This document shows, piece after piece, positions 27,761 to 36,846 of a DNA stretch of 64,000 nt. The notes under the pieces were generated by a model. That model ran no database searches, was not told the origin of the DNA, and saw only the letters and a list, made by a program, of their open reading frames with translations. The translations under genes were made by a program, and so were the position numbers. The stretch spans positions 1 to 64,000 of the forward strand of contig WFTL01000065.1 in assembly GCA_015485495.1 (NCBI GenBank), written 5' to 3'. The DNA is from Planctomycetaceae bacterium (lineage in GTDB: Bacteria; Planctomycetota; Planctomycetia; Planctomycetales; Planctomycetaceae). Each line of letters starts with the position of its first letter. Position 1 is the first letter of the stretch.

Positions 27761-28927
27761 ATGCGGAATGTGGCGGACAATGATGTGATTATCGTGGGAG
27801 GCGGATTTTCGGGGCTGTCCATCGCGGCTCTGCTCGCCCAGGAAAGCATTCCTGTTACGCTTCTGGAAGCGGCCGAACTGGGGCATCTGGCATCGACCCG
27901 CAATCAGGGATGGCTGTACAGCGGTGCGTATTTTGCGAGGCGGCAGCGTGAACTGGCGGAAATGTGCTACGCATCGTTCTGCCGCACGGTGCGGTTCTGC
28001 CCGGAATGTCTGGAACCCGGGCAGACCGGCATGCTTATCGGTCTCATGGCCGCAGCGGCCGACGACTGGACTGCGGCGTGGGAGGCAGCGGGAATTCCCT
28101 GCCATGCGGTGGACGCCGGCGAAATGCGGGATGCGGTTCCCGGGAGTGAGGATGTCTGGGATACCGTCTTCCGGCTTCCTGATCGGTCGTTTCGGCCCAC
28201 GGTGCTGCTGCGGAGACTGGCCGACGTGGCGCGTTCCCGGGGAGCCCGCATTCGGACCGGGATTCGTGTGACACGGCTGAACTGTCACGACGGAACGGTG
28301 CAGTCCGTGGAAACCGGGGACAGAGAAACGCTGCACTGTTCGATGGTCATCATCGCGACAGGAGCCGGTCCGGAGGAACTCAGCCGCTTCACGGCCTGCG
28401 GGGTCGATGCGGGGGCCGGACAGAGTCTCTACGCTCGTGTGGCCATTTCGACAGAACTGGTTTCCCTGCCCCGTCTGTCTCCGGATCCGTTCTGTTTTCC
28501 GGAACTGGATGGGTTCAATCATCTTCCTCATCGCCTTCCCGATGACCGAGCGGTTTCTGTATTCGGTCTGGACCGCTGGGACGTCGTTTCACCGTCGACC
28601 GGTTCTTCCGAATCCGCGGCCGCCGGAACGGAGATTCTCAGCAGAGTGCACCGCCTGTTTCCTCAGGCGGACTGGCCGGACGACCAGGTGCGCTGCTGGC
28701 GTGCATCGACGGTTCAGGTGATGCATGCCGATCAGACGGAACCCGGACTGGTCCCATGGCCCACCGTGATCGATCACGCGCAGGAACATCCGTCCCTGGA
28801 CAACCTGTTCAGCGTGTACCCCGGTCGGGCGACTTTGTGGAGTCATCTTGCGGAAGACGCCGCGCGGCGTGTGGTGCGTCGTCTGAAACCGGTTCAGAGC
28901 CGTCTGGCCACACCGCCGTGGGCCTGA
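27761..28927 (+). CDS. FAD-dependent oxidoreductase, DAO family
   Basis: The 388-residue protein starts at ATG 27761, with AGGAG 9 bases upstream; an in-frame GTG lies at 27719. The dinucleotide-binding motif is DVIIVGGGFSGLSIAALLA at the N-terminus. TRNQGWLYSGAYF and VIIATGAGPEELSRF follow the D-amino-acid-oxidase family pattern. Family members oxidise amines or hydroxy acids such as glycine, sarcosine or 2-hydroxyglutarate. It lies upstream of a symporter gene on the same strand, 238 bases away. A role in catabolism of the transported solute is possible but unproven. Confidence 0.88.
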   Translation: MRNVADNDVIIVGGGFSGLSIAALLAQESIPVTLLEAAELGHLASTRNQGWLYSGAYFARRQRELAEMCYASFCRTVRFCPECLEPGQTGMLIGLMAAAADDWTAAWEAAGIPCHAVDAGEMRDAVPGSEDVWDTVFRLPDRSFRPTVLLRRLADVARSRGARIRTGIRVTRLNCHDGTVQSVETGDRETLHCSMVIIATGAGPEELSRFTACGVDAGAGQSLYARVAISTELVSLPRLSPDPFCFPELDGFNHLPHRLPDDRAVSVFGLDRWDVVSPSTGSSESAAAGTEILSRVHRLFPQADWPDDQVRCWRASTVQVMHADQTEPGLVPWPTVIDHAQEHPSLDNLFSVYPGRATLWSHLAEDAARRVVRRLKPVQSRLATPPWA

Positions 28928-29165
28928 GTCTTCAGAAACGAAAGGTCGTGACGGTTCCCGAGGGACCGGTGCAGTCGGCTGCTGCTGTCGTCCGGATATT
29001 CCCGTTTTGCGCCGCAGGGGTCCGGCGGCCGTGAACCGGCCTGGAGATGCCGCTATAAAGGGGCGGCGACAGAACCTGTCGGCAGATCGGATCCGCCGCG
29101 GCGCGGAGAGGGAGAGACGGTCTGCCTGCACCTTGTTTCCGCTGCGCTGTCAGAACAGGATTTCA

Positions 29166-30797
29166 ATGGACGGTCAACTGCGTTCCATCGATCTGGTCGT
29201 GCTGGTTGCTTATATGGCCAGTGTTTTTGGTCTGGGCTGCTGGTTCGCCCGCAAAAGCGGGACGACTCAGGAATTCATGGCGGCCGGCCGTTCTCTGCCC
29301 GGCTGGGCTGTTGGTCTGTCGATTTTCGGGACGTATGTCAGCAGCATCGGTTTTCTGGGGAACACGGGAAAGGCCTATGGCGGCACGTGGAATTCCTGGG
29401 TGTTCGGGCTGTCGCTGCCGATTGCCGCGGTGACTGCGGTCCGCTGGTTCGTGCCCCTGTACCGCAGCAGCAGCGCGATTTCTGCTTATGCTCAGCTTGA
29501 ACAGCGGTTCGGACCGTGGGCCCGCACATATGCGCTGGTGCTTTACCTGCTGTCGCAGCTGGCGCGTGTGGGATCGATTCTGTATCTGGTCGCCCTGGCC
29601 CTGGCCCCTCTGACCGGCTGGGACATGACGACCATCGTTCTGCTCACCGGCGTGATGGTGACGGTGTACACGCTCCTGGGCGGCATCGAGGCAGTCATCT
29701 GGACGGATGTCGTGCAGAGTGTGGTGCTGGTGGGGGGCGCTTTGCTGTGTGCGGTCGTCATGATTCTGGAAATCCCGGGGGGACTCGAACAGCTTTTCGA
29801 GATCGCCCGGGCCGAAAACAAGTTCGATGTGGGAACCTTCAGTCTGGCGCCGGAGACATTCACGGCGCCCGGTCCGAGTTTCTGGATCGTTCTGGTGTAT
29901 GGTCTGTTCATCAACCTGAAGAATTTCGGCATCGATCAGAACTTCGTGCAGCGCTACATCACGGCAAAATCCGATGCGGATGCCCGGCGCAGTGTGTGGC
30001 TGGGAACTTTGATGTTTCCCGTCGTGTCCACGCTGTTTTTCTTCATCGGGACCGGACTGTTCAGCCTGTACCAGGCGACGCCGGAGCTGCGGGAAGAAGT
30101 TCGGATGCAGGCCGCTCGGGACGCTCTGGCGGCCGACGGAGAACCGGTGACCGAAGCGGCCGTGGCGGCCAGAGCGGCCCGGATGACGGATGCCGATTTC
30201 GGCGACAAGGTGCTGCCGCACTTCATCGTCCGCAAACTGCCGGTGGGGGTGGCCGGCCTGCTGATCGCGGCCATCTTCGCAGCGGCGATGAGCAGCATTG
30301 ATACGAGTCTGAACAGTTCGGCCACGCTGGTCCTGTGCGATGTGTACTCGCGCTATGTGGATCCCGATGCAACGGAACAACGGTCGATGCGTGTGCTGTA
30401 CGGGGCGACTCTTTTCTTCGGAGCGGCGGGGACCACGATCGGTGTGATCCTGGCCGTGGCGAACATCAAAAGCGCGCTGGACGTGTGGTGGGTGCTGGAA
30501 GGAATTTTTTCCGGCGGGATACTGGGGCTGTTTCTGCTGGGAGTTCTGTCGCGGCGGGCCGGAAATCCGGAAGCCATTCTGGCCGGCATCATCGGGCTGC
30601 TGATCATCAGCTGGATGGCTCTGTCCCGTCAGGATTTCTGGCCGAAACGTCTCAGCGACTGGTCGAATCCGCTGCACGATTTCATGACGATCGTCATCGG
30701 GACCACGTCCATTGTCCTGATCGGCATGCTGGCCGGGCTGCTGTCCGGGAAACGTCGGCCGAACCTGGTCGGACCGTCCGAAGATCGCGAACGTTGA
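29166..30797 (+). CDS. Sodium:solute symporter (SSS family)
   Basis: The 543-residue integral membrane protein starts at ATG 29166, with AGGA 6 bases upstream. It has about 13 hydrophobic helices. SSS features include FMAAGRSLPGWAVGLSIFGTY near residue 40, the GGIEAVIWTDVVQ signature around residue 170, and IAAIFAAAMSSIDTSLNSSA around residue 375, which carries the Ser residues of the Na2 site. A hydrophilic Ala/Glu-rich loop lies before the last third (residues about 310-350). It takes up a small solute with sodium. The DJ-1 and TIM-barrel genes 34 bases downstream are probably in the same operon. Confidence 0.92.
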   Translation: MDGQLRSIDLVVLVAYMASVFGLGCWFARKSGTTQEFMAAGRSLPGWAVGLSIFGTYVSSIGFLGNTGKAYGGTWNSWVFGLSLPIAAVTAVRWFVPLYRSSSAISAYAQLEQRFGPWARTYALVLYLLSQLARVGSILYLVALALAPLTGWDMTTIVLLTGVMVTVYTLLGGIEAVIWTDVVQSVVLVGGALLCAVVMILEIPGGLEQLFEIARAENKFDVGTFSLAPETFTAPGPSFWIVLVYGLFINLKNFGIDQNFVQRYITAKSDADARRSVWLGTLMFPVVSTLFFFIGTGLFSLYQATPELREEVRMQAARDALAADGEPVTEAAVAARAARMTDADFGDKVLPHFIVRKLPVGVAGLLIAAIFAAAMSSIDTSLNSSATLVLCDVYSRYVDPDATEQRSMRVLYGATLFFGAAGTTIGVILAVANIKSALDVWWVLEGIFSGGILGLFLLGVLSRRAGNPEAILAGIIGLLIISWMALSRQDFWPKRLSDWSNPLHDFMTIVIGTTSIVLIGMLAGLLSGKRRPNLVGPSEDRER

Positions 30798-30831
30798 TCT
30801 GTGCCCGAAAGGGAAGCAAGGGAGAGCATGC

Positions 30832-31404
30832 GTGCCGAACATTCTGATGCCGATCGGTGATGGATCGGAAACGCTGGATACGTTCTACGCGTACTATCGG
30901 CTGCCGGAAGACGGTTATCGTGTCGTCGTGGCCGGTCCGGAAGCCCGGCTTTATCACACCGTGCTGCATGAAATTCCGCCGAATCCCGACGTGCCCTGGG
31001 ACATCACTCAGGAACGCCCCGGATATCACCTGGAAGCGACCGTGGCTTTCCGCGATCTTCAGCCGGATGATTTTTCAGGGGTGTTCGTGTCGGGAGGCCG
31101 GGCACCGGAATATCTGCGGTACGATCCGCATCTTCTGGAAACCATTCGGGTTCTGGTGGCCGCCGGCCGACCGGTCGCCTGTCTGTGCCACGGCATTGAA
31201 ATCCTGACGGCAGCCGGCTGCATCGAAGGAAAACGTGTCACGACAGTTCCCAAATGTGCTCTGGATGCTCAGCAGGGAGGAGCCCGGTATGTGGACGAAG
31301 ACGTGGTTGTGGACGGCCGGCTGGTCACGGGACGCGGTTATCAGCAGAACACCCGGGTCCTCCGCGAATTCCTGAACCTGCTGGATGATGCCGCCCGACG
31401 ATGA
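30832..31404 (+). CDS. DJ-1/PfpI family protein
   Basis: The 190-residue protein starts at GTG 30832, with GGAGAG upstream. The class I glutamine-amidotransferase-like fold is shown by GVFVSGGRAPEYLR and the nucleophile elbow RPVACLCHGIEIL, where the second Cys is the likely nucleophile. The C-terminal GRLVTGRGYQQN is typical. The family includes proteases, chaperones and glyoxalase-like enzymes, so the activity is open. Its stop overlaps the ATG of the next gene by 4 bases, so the two are co-translated. Confidence 0.88.
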   Translation: MPNILMPIGDGSETLDTFYAYYRLPEDGYRVVVAGPEARLYHTVLHEIPPNPDVPWDITQERPGYHLEATVAFRDLQPDDFSGVFVSGGRAPEYLRYDPHLLETIRVLVAAGRPVACLCHGIEILTAAGCIEGKRVTTVPKCALDAQQGGARYVDEDVVVDGRLVTGRGYQQNTRVLREFLNLLDDAARR

Positions 31405-32249
31405 TGCTGTCCATATCGTGCCGAATTGCGGAAGGATTTCTTTCGAAGGAACAGGCCAGCCTGTCCTTTGAAGAACTGGCGGATCTGGCCGTCGCCTGCG
31501 GATACGATGCGATCTGCATGCGGGCCTCTCAGTTCGGAATCGATACTCCGTTATCCGAACGGACCGCGGCGCGTCGTGTGCTGGAGCAGCGGCAGCTTCG
31601 GGTCAGTATGGTGACCGGGAATTTCGATATCGTTTATAACAATGCCCGAGGACCGGACTGCCTGCGGAACATCGTTCCCCATCTGGAACTGGCTGCCGCT
31701 TTCGATGCGCCGTTCGTCCGCGTGTGTCTGAAACGTGCGGATGACATCGACGCGGCCCGCCGAGCGGCTGATGAAGCGGCTGCCAGAGGCATCACGCTGG
31801 TTCACCAGTGCCACACGCTCAGTCTGTTCGAAACAGTCGATGGCATCACGGAAACACTGGAACGAATCGATCATCCGCATTTCGGTCTGATCTTCGAAGC
31901 GGCCAATCTGGAAGCCTGCCGGCAGGATTACGGAATCCCGACCATCGAACGCCTGGCTCCCTGGATCCGCAACGTGTACCTGCAGAATCAGGTGCTGAAG
32001 GAAGACGGCAGCGTGACGCTGGATACCTGGTGCTGCGGGCCGATTTCCTTCGACGTTGTTCCCGTGCACACAGTCGGAGGAATCGATTTCTCCACGGTCC
32101 TGACGGGACTGCATCGCGTCGGTTACGAAGGACCACTGACCGTTCATCAGTCGGGACCGGAAGACGGCCGCACGACCGCTCTGGAATCTGCCCGCGAAAC
32201 GGCGTCGTACCTGAGAAATCTTTGGGCACGCACCGGCTCAGAACGGTGA
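31401..32249 (+). CDS. Sugar phosphate isomerase/epimerase-like TIM barrel
   Basis: The 282-residue protein is of the xylose-isomerase-like TIM-barrel (AP endonuclease 2) superfamily. It has SFEELADLAVACGYDAICMRAS at the start, HLELAAAFDAPFVRVCL, GITLVHQCHTLSLFET, FGLIFEAANL and LHRVGYEGPLTVH near the end, with acidic/His residues at barrel-strand ends that could bind metal. It overlaps the DJ-1 gene by 4 bases. Its 3' end overlaps the 3' end of the convergent metallopeptidase-like gene by 12 bases. It could isomerise the sugar or polyol brought in by the symporter. Confidence 0.85.
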   Translation: MMLSISCRIAEGFLSKEQASLSFEELADLAVACGYDAICMRASQFGIDTPLSERTAARRVLEQRQLRVSMVTGNFDIVYNNARGPDCLRNIVPHLELAAAFDAPFVRVCLKRADDIDAARRAADEAAARGITLVHQCHTLSLFETVDGITETLERIDHPHFGLIFEAANLEACRQDYGIPTIERLAPWIRNVYLQNQVLKEDGSVTLDTWCCGPISFDVVPVHTVGGIDFSTVLTGLHRVGYEGPLTVHQSGPEDGRTTALESARETASYLRNLWARTGSER

Positions 32250-33851
32250 TCGGCCTTCGTTTACTGCAGAACGAACCGGGGAAACCTGTTCATTCCGCCT
32301 GCGAACGTTCGCGCCCTGTTTCACGACTGTGATCTGCAGGCGGCTGTCGGCCGGTGCGGCCAGCAGCACCCGGCAGGGACCGTCGGTGCGAAACCACCGC
32401 ACGGCTGTGCCCGCGATGGGAACGCAGCAGGTCCTGGATGGTTTCTGATGTCCGGAGCTGCGCTCGCTCGGGCGACCGGTGTGGAGAATCTGCACGTCGG
32501 GCAGATCGGGCGACTGCGTCATGGTCACCGCCCAGTCGCGAAAGGCACTCTGGAAGTCCGCATGGTTCGGATCGGCCACACCGATCCGGCGTGTGGCCAC
32601 CTGATCGGTGAGTGTTGTCCAGGGGATGGACCGAAGCAGATGCCTGACATAAGACAGCCCGGCTGCCCGAACCGGACCGCGTCCCGACACGTTGCGGGGA
32701 TTCGGTCGGCCGGCCGTCAGGGGCCAGCGCCCGGAATCGCGCTGCCAGGCGGTGATTCGCGGGGCGAGATTGGGGCTGGCCGGAAACAGGTCCGCCTCGC
32801 ACGCATGAGCGACCGCTTCGTGAAACCAGCGCGGCATGTGCGCGACCGCGTGACCGGATCGACGCAGCCGGACAAGGCGTGAAAATACGGCTGCATGAGT
32901 CAGTTCGTGAGCCAGAATGGGGGCTGCCGACTCCGTGTGCAGAATCTGTTCATCCAGATACACGATGTCTCCACCGAAATCATGGGGAACCAGAAAGTCG
33001 GTTTCCCGCACGCAGCCCACAAGAGGAACGTCGGATGGATGGATTCTGGACAGATCGGTGACAACCAGTGTCAGGTGTCCGTCGCGGTCGATGTCTTCGA
33101 TCTGTCCAAGACGTGCTTCGATTTCCGGTCGCAGATGGTCATCGACCGTCTGCACGAGATGCCGGGCCTGCTGACGTGAAATCGTGGATTCGTCTGCGTA
33201 CACGGCACAGCGACCCGAACGGCAGATCAGAGCCAGAACTGTGATTAGACCGGACGGATGGGATGGCAGAACCGCCGAAGGAACGCCCGTTGACGGACGA
33301 GGAATGCAGAACCGACGTCGCTGCGGCAGGGGGGCTGAAGCGGCCGAATCAGATGCAGGCACGGACACATCCACACGCGGTTCATCGTGTGGAACGGCCG
33401 TGAAGGACACCATGGTGCCACTGTGTCCCGGAGATTTGACGATCTGCCAGGACATGGGGCCGCTGGGAGCGGATGTCTGTGTTGCCGGGAGCTGCCCGGC
33501 CGGATCTCCGGATGACGGAGCGTTCAGGGTGATCTGAATGCGATGAGTTTGGTCCGGCGAAGCCAGGCTGCCGACAATGAGGATGTCGTCCGGCGTGAGG
33601 ACAACAGGGGCCTCGCTGAACATGGCCGACGGGCAGCCGGTGCAGGTGTTCGGATCGGGCCACCGCATCGGCGGTAAAACGGTTCCGGCCTGTTCCGGAA
33701 GTCGGGAAACCACCAGGACGGCCAGAAGGGCTGTGCCTGTCAGAATGGTCAGACTGCAGAGAACTCCGGGAACGGCTGTCGAAAGACCGAAAATCGCCTG
33801 TGCTGCTGAGTCGTCTGCGGCTCTGTCGATGGGGCCGTTCGTTCTGGCCAC
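32238..33851 (-). CDS. Membrane-anchored/secreted protein with HELTH zincin motif
   Basis: I choose GTG 33851 (537 residues) because GGAGG lies 8 bases upstream; TTG 33905 is also in frame. One hydrophobic helix lies near residues 28-50 (VLCSLTILTGTALLAVLVV), so the rest is probably outside the cytoplasm. The central region has VTDLSRIHPSDVP, then IVYLDEQILHTESAAPILAHELTHAAVFSRL, where HELTH is the zinc-metallopeptidase motif, followed by RWFHEAVAHACEADLF, with Glu or His as candidate third ligand. It resembles planctomycete proteins of unknown function with such a motif. Peptidase activity is an inference from the motif. Confidence 0.65.
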   Translation of the reverse strand: MARTNGPIDRAADDSAAQAIFGLSTAVPGVLCSLTILTGTALLAVLVVSRLPEQAGTVLPPMRWPDPNTCTGCPSAMFSEAPVVLTPDDILIVGSLASPDQTHRIQITLNAPSSGDPAGQLPATQTSAPSGPMSWQIVKSPGHSGTMVSFTAVPHDEPRVDVSVPASDSAASAPLPQRRRFCIPRPSTGVPSAVLPSHPSGLITVLALICRSGRCAVYADESTISRQQARHLVQTVDDHLRPEIEARLGQIEDIDRDGHLTLVVTDLSRIHPSDVPLVGCVRETDFLVPHDFGGDIVYLDEQILHTESAAPILAHELTHAAVFSRLVRLRRSGHAVAHMPRWFHEAVAHACEADLFPASPNLAPRITAWQRDSGRWPLTAGRPNPRNVSGRGPVRAAGLSYVRHLLRSIPWTTLTDQVATRRIGVADPNHADFQSAFRDWAVTMTQSPDLPDVQILHTGRPSERSSGHQKPSRTCCVPIAGTAVRWFRTDGPCRVLLAAPADSRLQITVVKQGANVRRRNEQVSPVRSAVNEGRSPF

Positions 33852-34234
33852 GATCCGTTCCTCCAGCAGAGAACATCGATTCTGTGGCCGGACAGCTTGA
33901 TTCAATCATCCGACCGGAATGCCGGATTGGGCGGCTCGTTTTCTGCGGACCGGGCCGGCCGGTGAGTTCTGCCAGACTGTACGGATTGTGTCGTTCGATC
34001 CGGACAGAGCACAGCAGACAGCTCCGGTGACAGGATGACTTTGCGGAGAGGACCGCATTCAACGTCGGTGCCTGAGCGGTCGGACAAAACCACGGAAGGG
34101 AACGGGTTTTTGCAGGGAATTCCTTTCTCACGTATCCGAGTACGACTATAGACTGTGAGGTGGACCCGGCCGGAGGTCGGGTTTTCCTGTATGTTTCCTG
34201 GTGTGATCGGTGTCGCCGAAGAGGACAATGATCG
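33852..34234. other. Divergent intergenic region (383 bp)
   Basis: It lies between the HELTH protein gene (minus) and the VWA/coiled-coil gene (plus). It holds a possible -10 TATAGA at 34147-34152 (poor -35) reading right and a hairpin at 34164-34182. No gene is seen. Confidence 0.4.
34164..34185 (+). terminator. Hairpin plus T-run in the leader of the VWA gene
   Basis: ACCCGGCC and GGTCGGGT form an 8-bp stem with one G-T pair and a GGA loop, followed by TTTT then CC. It lies between a possible -10 element and the start codon at 34235. It could be a terminator of upstream transcription or an attenuator in the leader. Confidence 0.35.
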
Positions 34235-36757
34235 ATGCGGTGTTCCGGATTGTCTGCCTGTGCTGCTGTCCTTCTGATTCTCCTGCCTGGGGGAACACCT
34301 GGTTCGGAAGTGATGGGGGCCGTCGATGAAGGCGACGCGGTGGTCGTGGAATATTCAGCAGGCCGGGAATCCTGGCAGGCGATTGCTTTGCGCGACACGG
34401 CACCGGGCAAACCCACCATTCGGCGGCATCTTTTGATCGTCGATACATCGGCCAGTCAGGTGGGTTATGTGCGCAGCGCAGCGCTGAAGCTGGTCGATGA
34501 CATTGCGAATCATCTGCCGGCCGGAAACCAGGTGCAGCTGGCCGTCGTGGACAGTCTGTGTCAGCCGCTGACGGACGGCTTCGTCAGTCCGCAGTCGGCG
34601 GAATTTTCTCAGGCCCGCAGGCGCCTGTCGTCCCGGACACCCCTGGGGGCCACCAATCTGCGTCTGGCGCTGGACCATGTTCTGTCGGTGGCCGGCGGGC
34701 AGCCGATGTCGGTGTGTTTCATTGGCGACGGTGTGACGGCTCTGCACGTGCTGACGAAGGAGGAAATCCGTGAAGTGACGGATCGGATGGCGGCGTCTCG
34801 GGTTTCCGTGCACTGGATCGTGACCGGACCGATCGCCAGCTCTGTGGTCCCGTCGGCACTGGCCGGCCGGACCGGAGGGACCGTGGTTTCTCTGGAGTCC
34901 GAACTTCCTGACGGACGCGCTGTTGTGGCGTCTCTGCAGATACAGCCGACCCGCATCGAATCGGTGTCGGCCGGCGGGCAGGAAATTCCTGTGATCAACG
35001 AATGTTCCTGGCTGAGGCCGGATGTGCACACGGTTCTGTTTTCCGGCGACAGGCATGTGGCAAAAGAGCCCCTGACGGCGACTCTGGCAGATGGCCGCAC
35101 GGTGACGTGGAAAGCAGCCGTGTCACGGCCTGGCGGAGCGGAGGTTCGAGTCTTGTCAGAACGGTTCGCTGAAACGGGCGGAGTGGTCCATCCGGCGGCC
35201 TCTTTGCAGCTTCTTGGCAAAGCTGCCGACGAATTCCAGACGCTGATGGATCGATCGGTCCGCGTGGCCAGACGTCTGCAGCGCATGGGACGCGAAGGTG
35301 CGTCGCTGGCGGTGATCCGGCAGGCAGCCGCCCTGGATCCTCAGAACGACGAGGTGGCGGCGGTTTTGACGAGTCTGGACAGTTCGGAGACTGCTGGCGG
35401 CGATGACTCCGCGGACGACCGGCTCACGGAGGATGACGTCATCGATGGATCTCTGGAAGATGTCAGTGCGCGGCTGCGCCGCCGGACACAGAAGATGGTC
35501 CACACGACCGAAACGACGATCGATGAAGCGCGGCGTTATGCAGCGGAGCAGCCGGAGTACGCGGAATCGCTGCTCAAGGATCTGCTGGCCACGGTGGAAG
35601 CGACAACGGATATCGCGGACGACGTGCGTGTGCAGCTGCGGGCGCGGATTGCCAGCGCCATCGGTCAGGTTCAGCGACGGCGCGAGGAACGCGAAGCGGT
35701 GCGGGAACGTCAGGCGGTGCGCCGCGCTGTGGAAGAAGCGCAGGCGAATCTGCTGGCAGAAGAAGCCAGGCAGGAGAAAGACCTGCAGACAATTATCGAC
35801 CAGGTTCGGGGTCTGCTGTACCGCGCCAGTCAGGGTGACACGAATTCCTACGAAGATGCCGAAACGGCGGCCCGCATTGCCATTGAACTGAAGCCGGGCA
35901 ACGGACCGGCGACTCAGGCCCTCATGATGGCCGAAGCATCGGGGCAGCTCGATAAGGCCCGTCGTCTCAGAGAACTGCGGGCCGACCGCTTTCTGGAAGC
36001 GCTTTACCAGGTGGAACTGTCCCATGTGCCGTTTCCCGATGAACCGCCGGTGCAGTATCCCCCCACGGATGTCTGGCGTGCTCTGACACTCACACGCAAG
36101 CCCAAATATTCTTCCCTGGCGCTGCAGTCGCAGAGCAAAACCGAAGAATGGCTCAACCGGATGCTGTCGGAACCGATTCCACTGCTGGATTATCCGGGGG
36201 AAGCGTCGCTCGACGAGATTCTGAGTTTCCTGGCGGACTACTACACGGAAACCTGGGGATCGGTTGGCGGCGGAACCGGCAGCGATTACCGCATGACCAT
36301 CTGGCCCGACTTCCAGATCCTCTCAGAAGAGGCCATCGATTCACTGGAGGATGTGACCGTTCAGGACATTGTTCTGGAGGGAATCACGCTGAAGACAGCT
36401 CTGAAACTCATCTTCGAAAGAACCGACCCGGAACTGACCTACATCATTCAGGATGATGTTGTGAAGATCACCACGGCCGAAGTGGCCAATTCCGACGAAT
36501 ATCTGGACACCCGCATCTATCCGGTGGGAGATCTGGTGATTCCCGCGACACCCCCAGCGGGTGGTGCCGGGGGATTCGGCCGTGGGGGAGCTGGTGGTGC
36601 ATTTGGTGGTGCCGGTGGTGCATTCGGGGGAGCCGGCGGCGGGTTCGGTGGAATTGGCGGCGGTGCCTTCAGCGTGCCTCCGGAATGGAATGCTCTGCTT
36701 GAGGCAGGTGAGGGCGGTATCACGAACGCCGTTCTCAAAAAAAAACGCACGCGCTGA
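34235..36757 (+). CDS. VWA / coiled-coil / secretin-N-like secreted protein
   Basis: The 840-residue protein has a signal peptide (AAVLLILLPGGTPG). Residues about 55-230 form a VWA-like domain with LIVDTSASQ, the MIDAS DxSxS pattern, and CFIGDGVTAL. Residues about 420-540 are charged coiled coil (RRREEREAVRERQAVRRAVEE). Residues about 630-760 resemble STN/secretin N domains (SLDEILSFLADYYTETW; VTVQDIVLEGITLKTALKLI; LTYIIQDDVVKITT). A glycine-rich tail follows, ending after an A9 run. The continuing reading frame is -1 and contains a further conserved-looking region, so the natural product may be a single ~1240-residue protein. The role is unknown; an envelope location is likely. Confidence 0.75.
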   Translation: MRCSGLSACAAVLLILLPGGTPGSEVMGAVDEGDAVVVEYSAGRESWQAIALRDTAPGKPTIRRHLLIVDTSASQVGYVRSAALKLVDDIANHLPAGNQVQLAVVDSLCQPLTDGFVSPQSAEFSQARRRLSSRTPLGATNLRLALDHVLSVAGGQPMSVCFIGDGVTALHVLTKEEIREVTDRMAASRVSVHWIVTGPIASSVVPSALAGRTGGTVVSLESELPDGRAVVASLQIQPTRIESVSAGGQEIPVINECSWLRPDVHTVLFSGDRHVAKEPLTATLADGRTVTWKAAVSRPGGAEVRVLSERFAETGGVVHPAASLQLLGKAADEFQTLMDRSVRVARRLQRMGREGASLAVIRQAAALDPQNDEVAAVLTSLDSSETAGGDDSADDRLTEDDVIDGSLEDVSARLRRRTQKMVHTTETTIDEARRYAAEQPEYAESLLKDLLATVEATTDIADDVRVQLRARIASAIGQVQRRREEREAVRERQAVRRAVEEAQANLLAEEARQEKDLQTIIDQVRGLLYRASQGDTNSYEDAETAARIAIELKPGNGPATQALMMAEASGQLDKARRLRELRADRFLEALYQVELSHVPFPDEPPVQYPPTDVWRALTLTRKPKYSSLALQSQSKTEEWLNRMLSEPIPLLDYPGEASLDEILSFLADYYTETWGSVGGGTGSDYRMTIWPDFQILSEEAIDSLEDVTVQDIVLEGITLKTALKLIFERTDPELTYIIQDDVVKITTAEVANSDEYLDTRIYPVGDLVIPATPPAGGAGGFGRGGAGGAFGGAGGAFGGAGGGFGGIGGGAFSVPPEWNALLEAGEGGITNAVLKKKRTR
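36556..36675 (+). repeat. Glycine-rich coding repeats
   Basis: Degenerate tandem units of about 18-24 bases such as GGTGCCGGTGGTGCATT encode GGAGGAFGGAGG-type sequence. They lie in the tail of the VWA gene. Such tracts are prone to slippage and can vary in length. Confidence 0.7.
36737..36745 (+). other. A9 run, candidate -1 frameshift or slippage site
   Basis: Nine A's read AAA AAA AAA in the VWA frame, and the TGA follows at 36755. The -1 frame is open from 36745 to 37953 with no stop. A run of A's of this length is a known site of ribosomal -1 shifting and of transcriptional slippage, but a plain deletion or sequencing error gives the same picture. Confidence 0.5.
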
Positions 36758-36846
36758 AGTCTCGGTCGGGACAGACGTCCAGTCCGGTTTCCCGAACACC
36801 GTCCGTTCCTGTTCGGAACCGCCGTCCGCGCCATGCGTCGCATGCC

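Noticed and set aside
29163-30842. A 559-codon minus-strand open frame.
   Set aside because: It is opposite the SSS symporter gene and reads as polar low-complexity sequence.
36760-36846. A separate start for the second half of the VWA gene.
   Set aside because: No ATG with a ribosome-binding site precedes the conserved repeats, so the frameshift reading is kept, though as a hypothesis.
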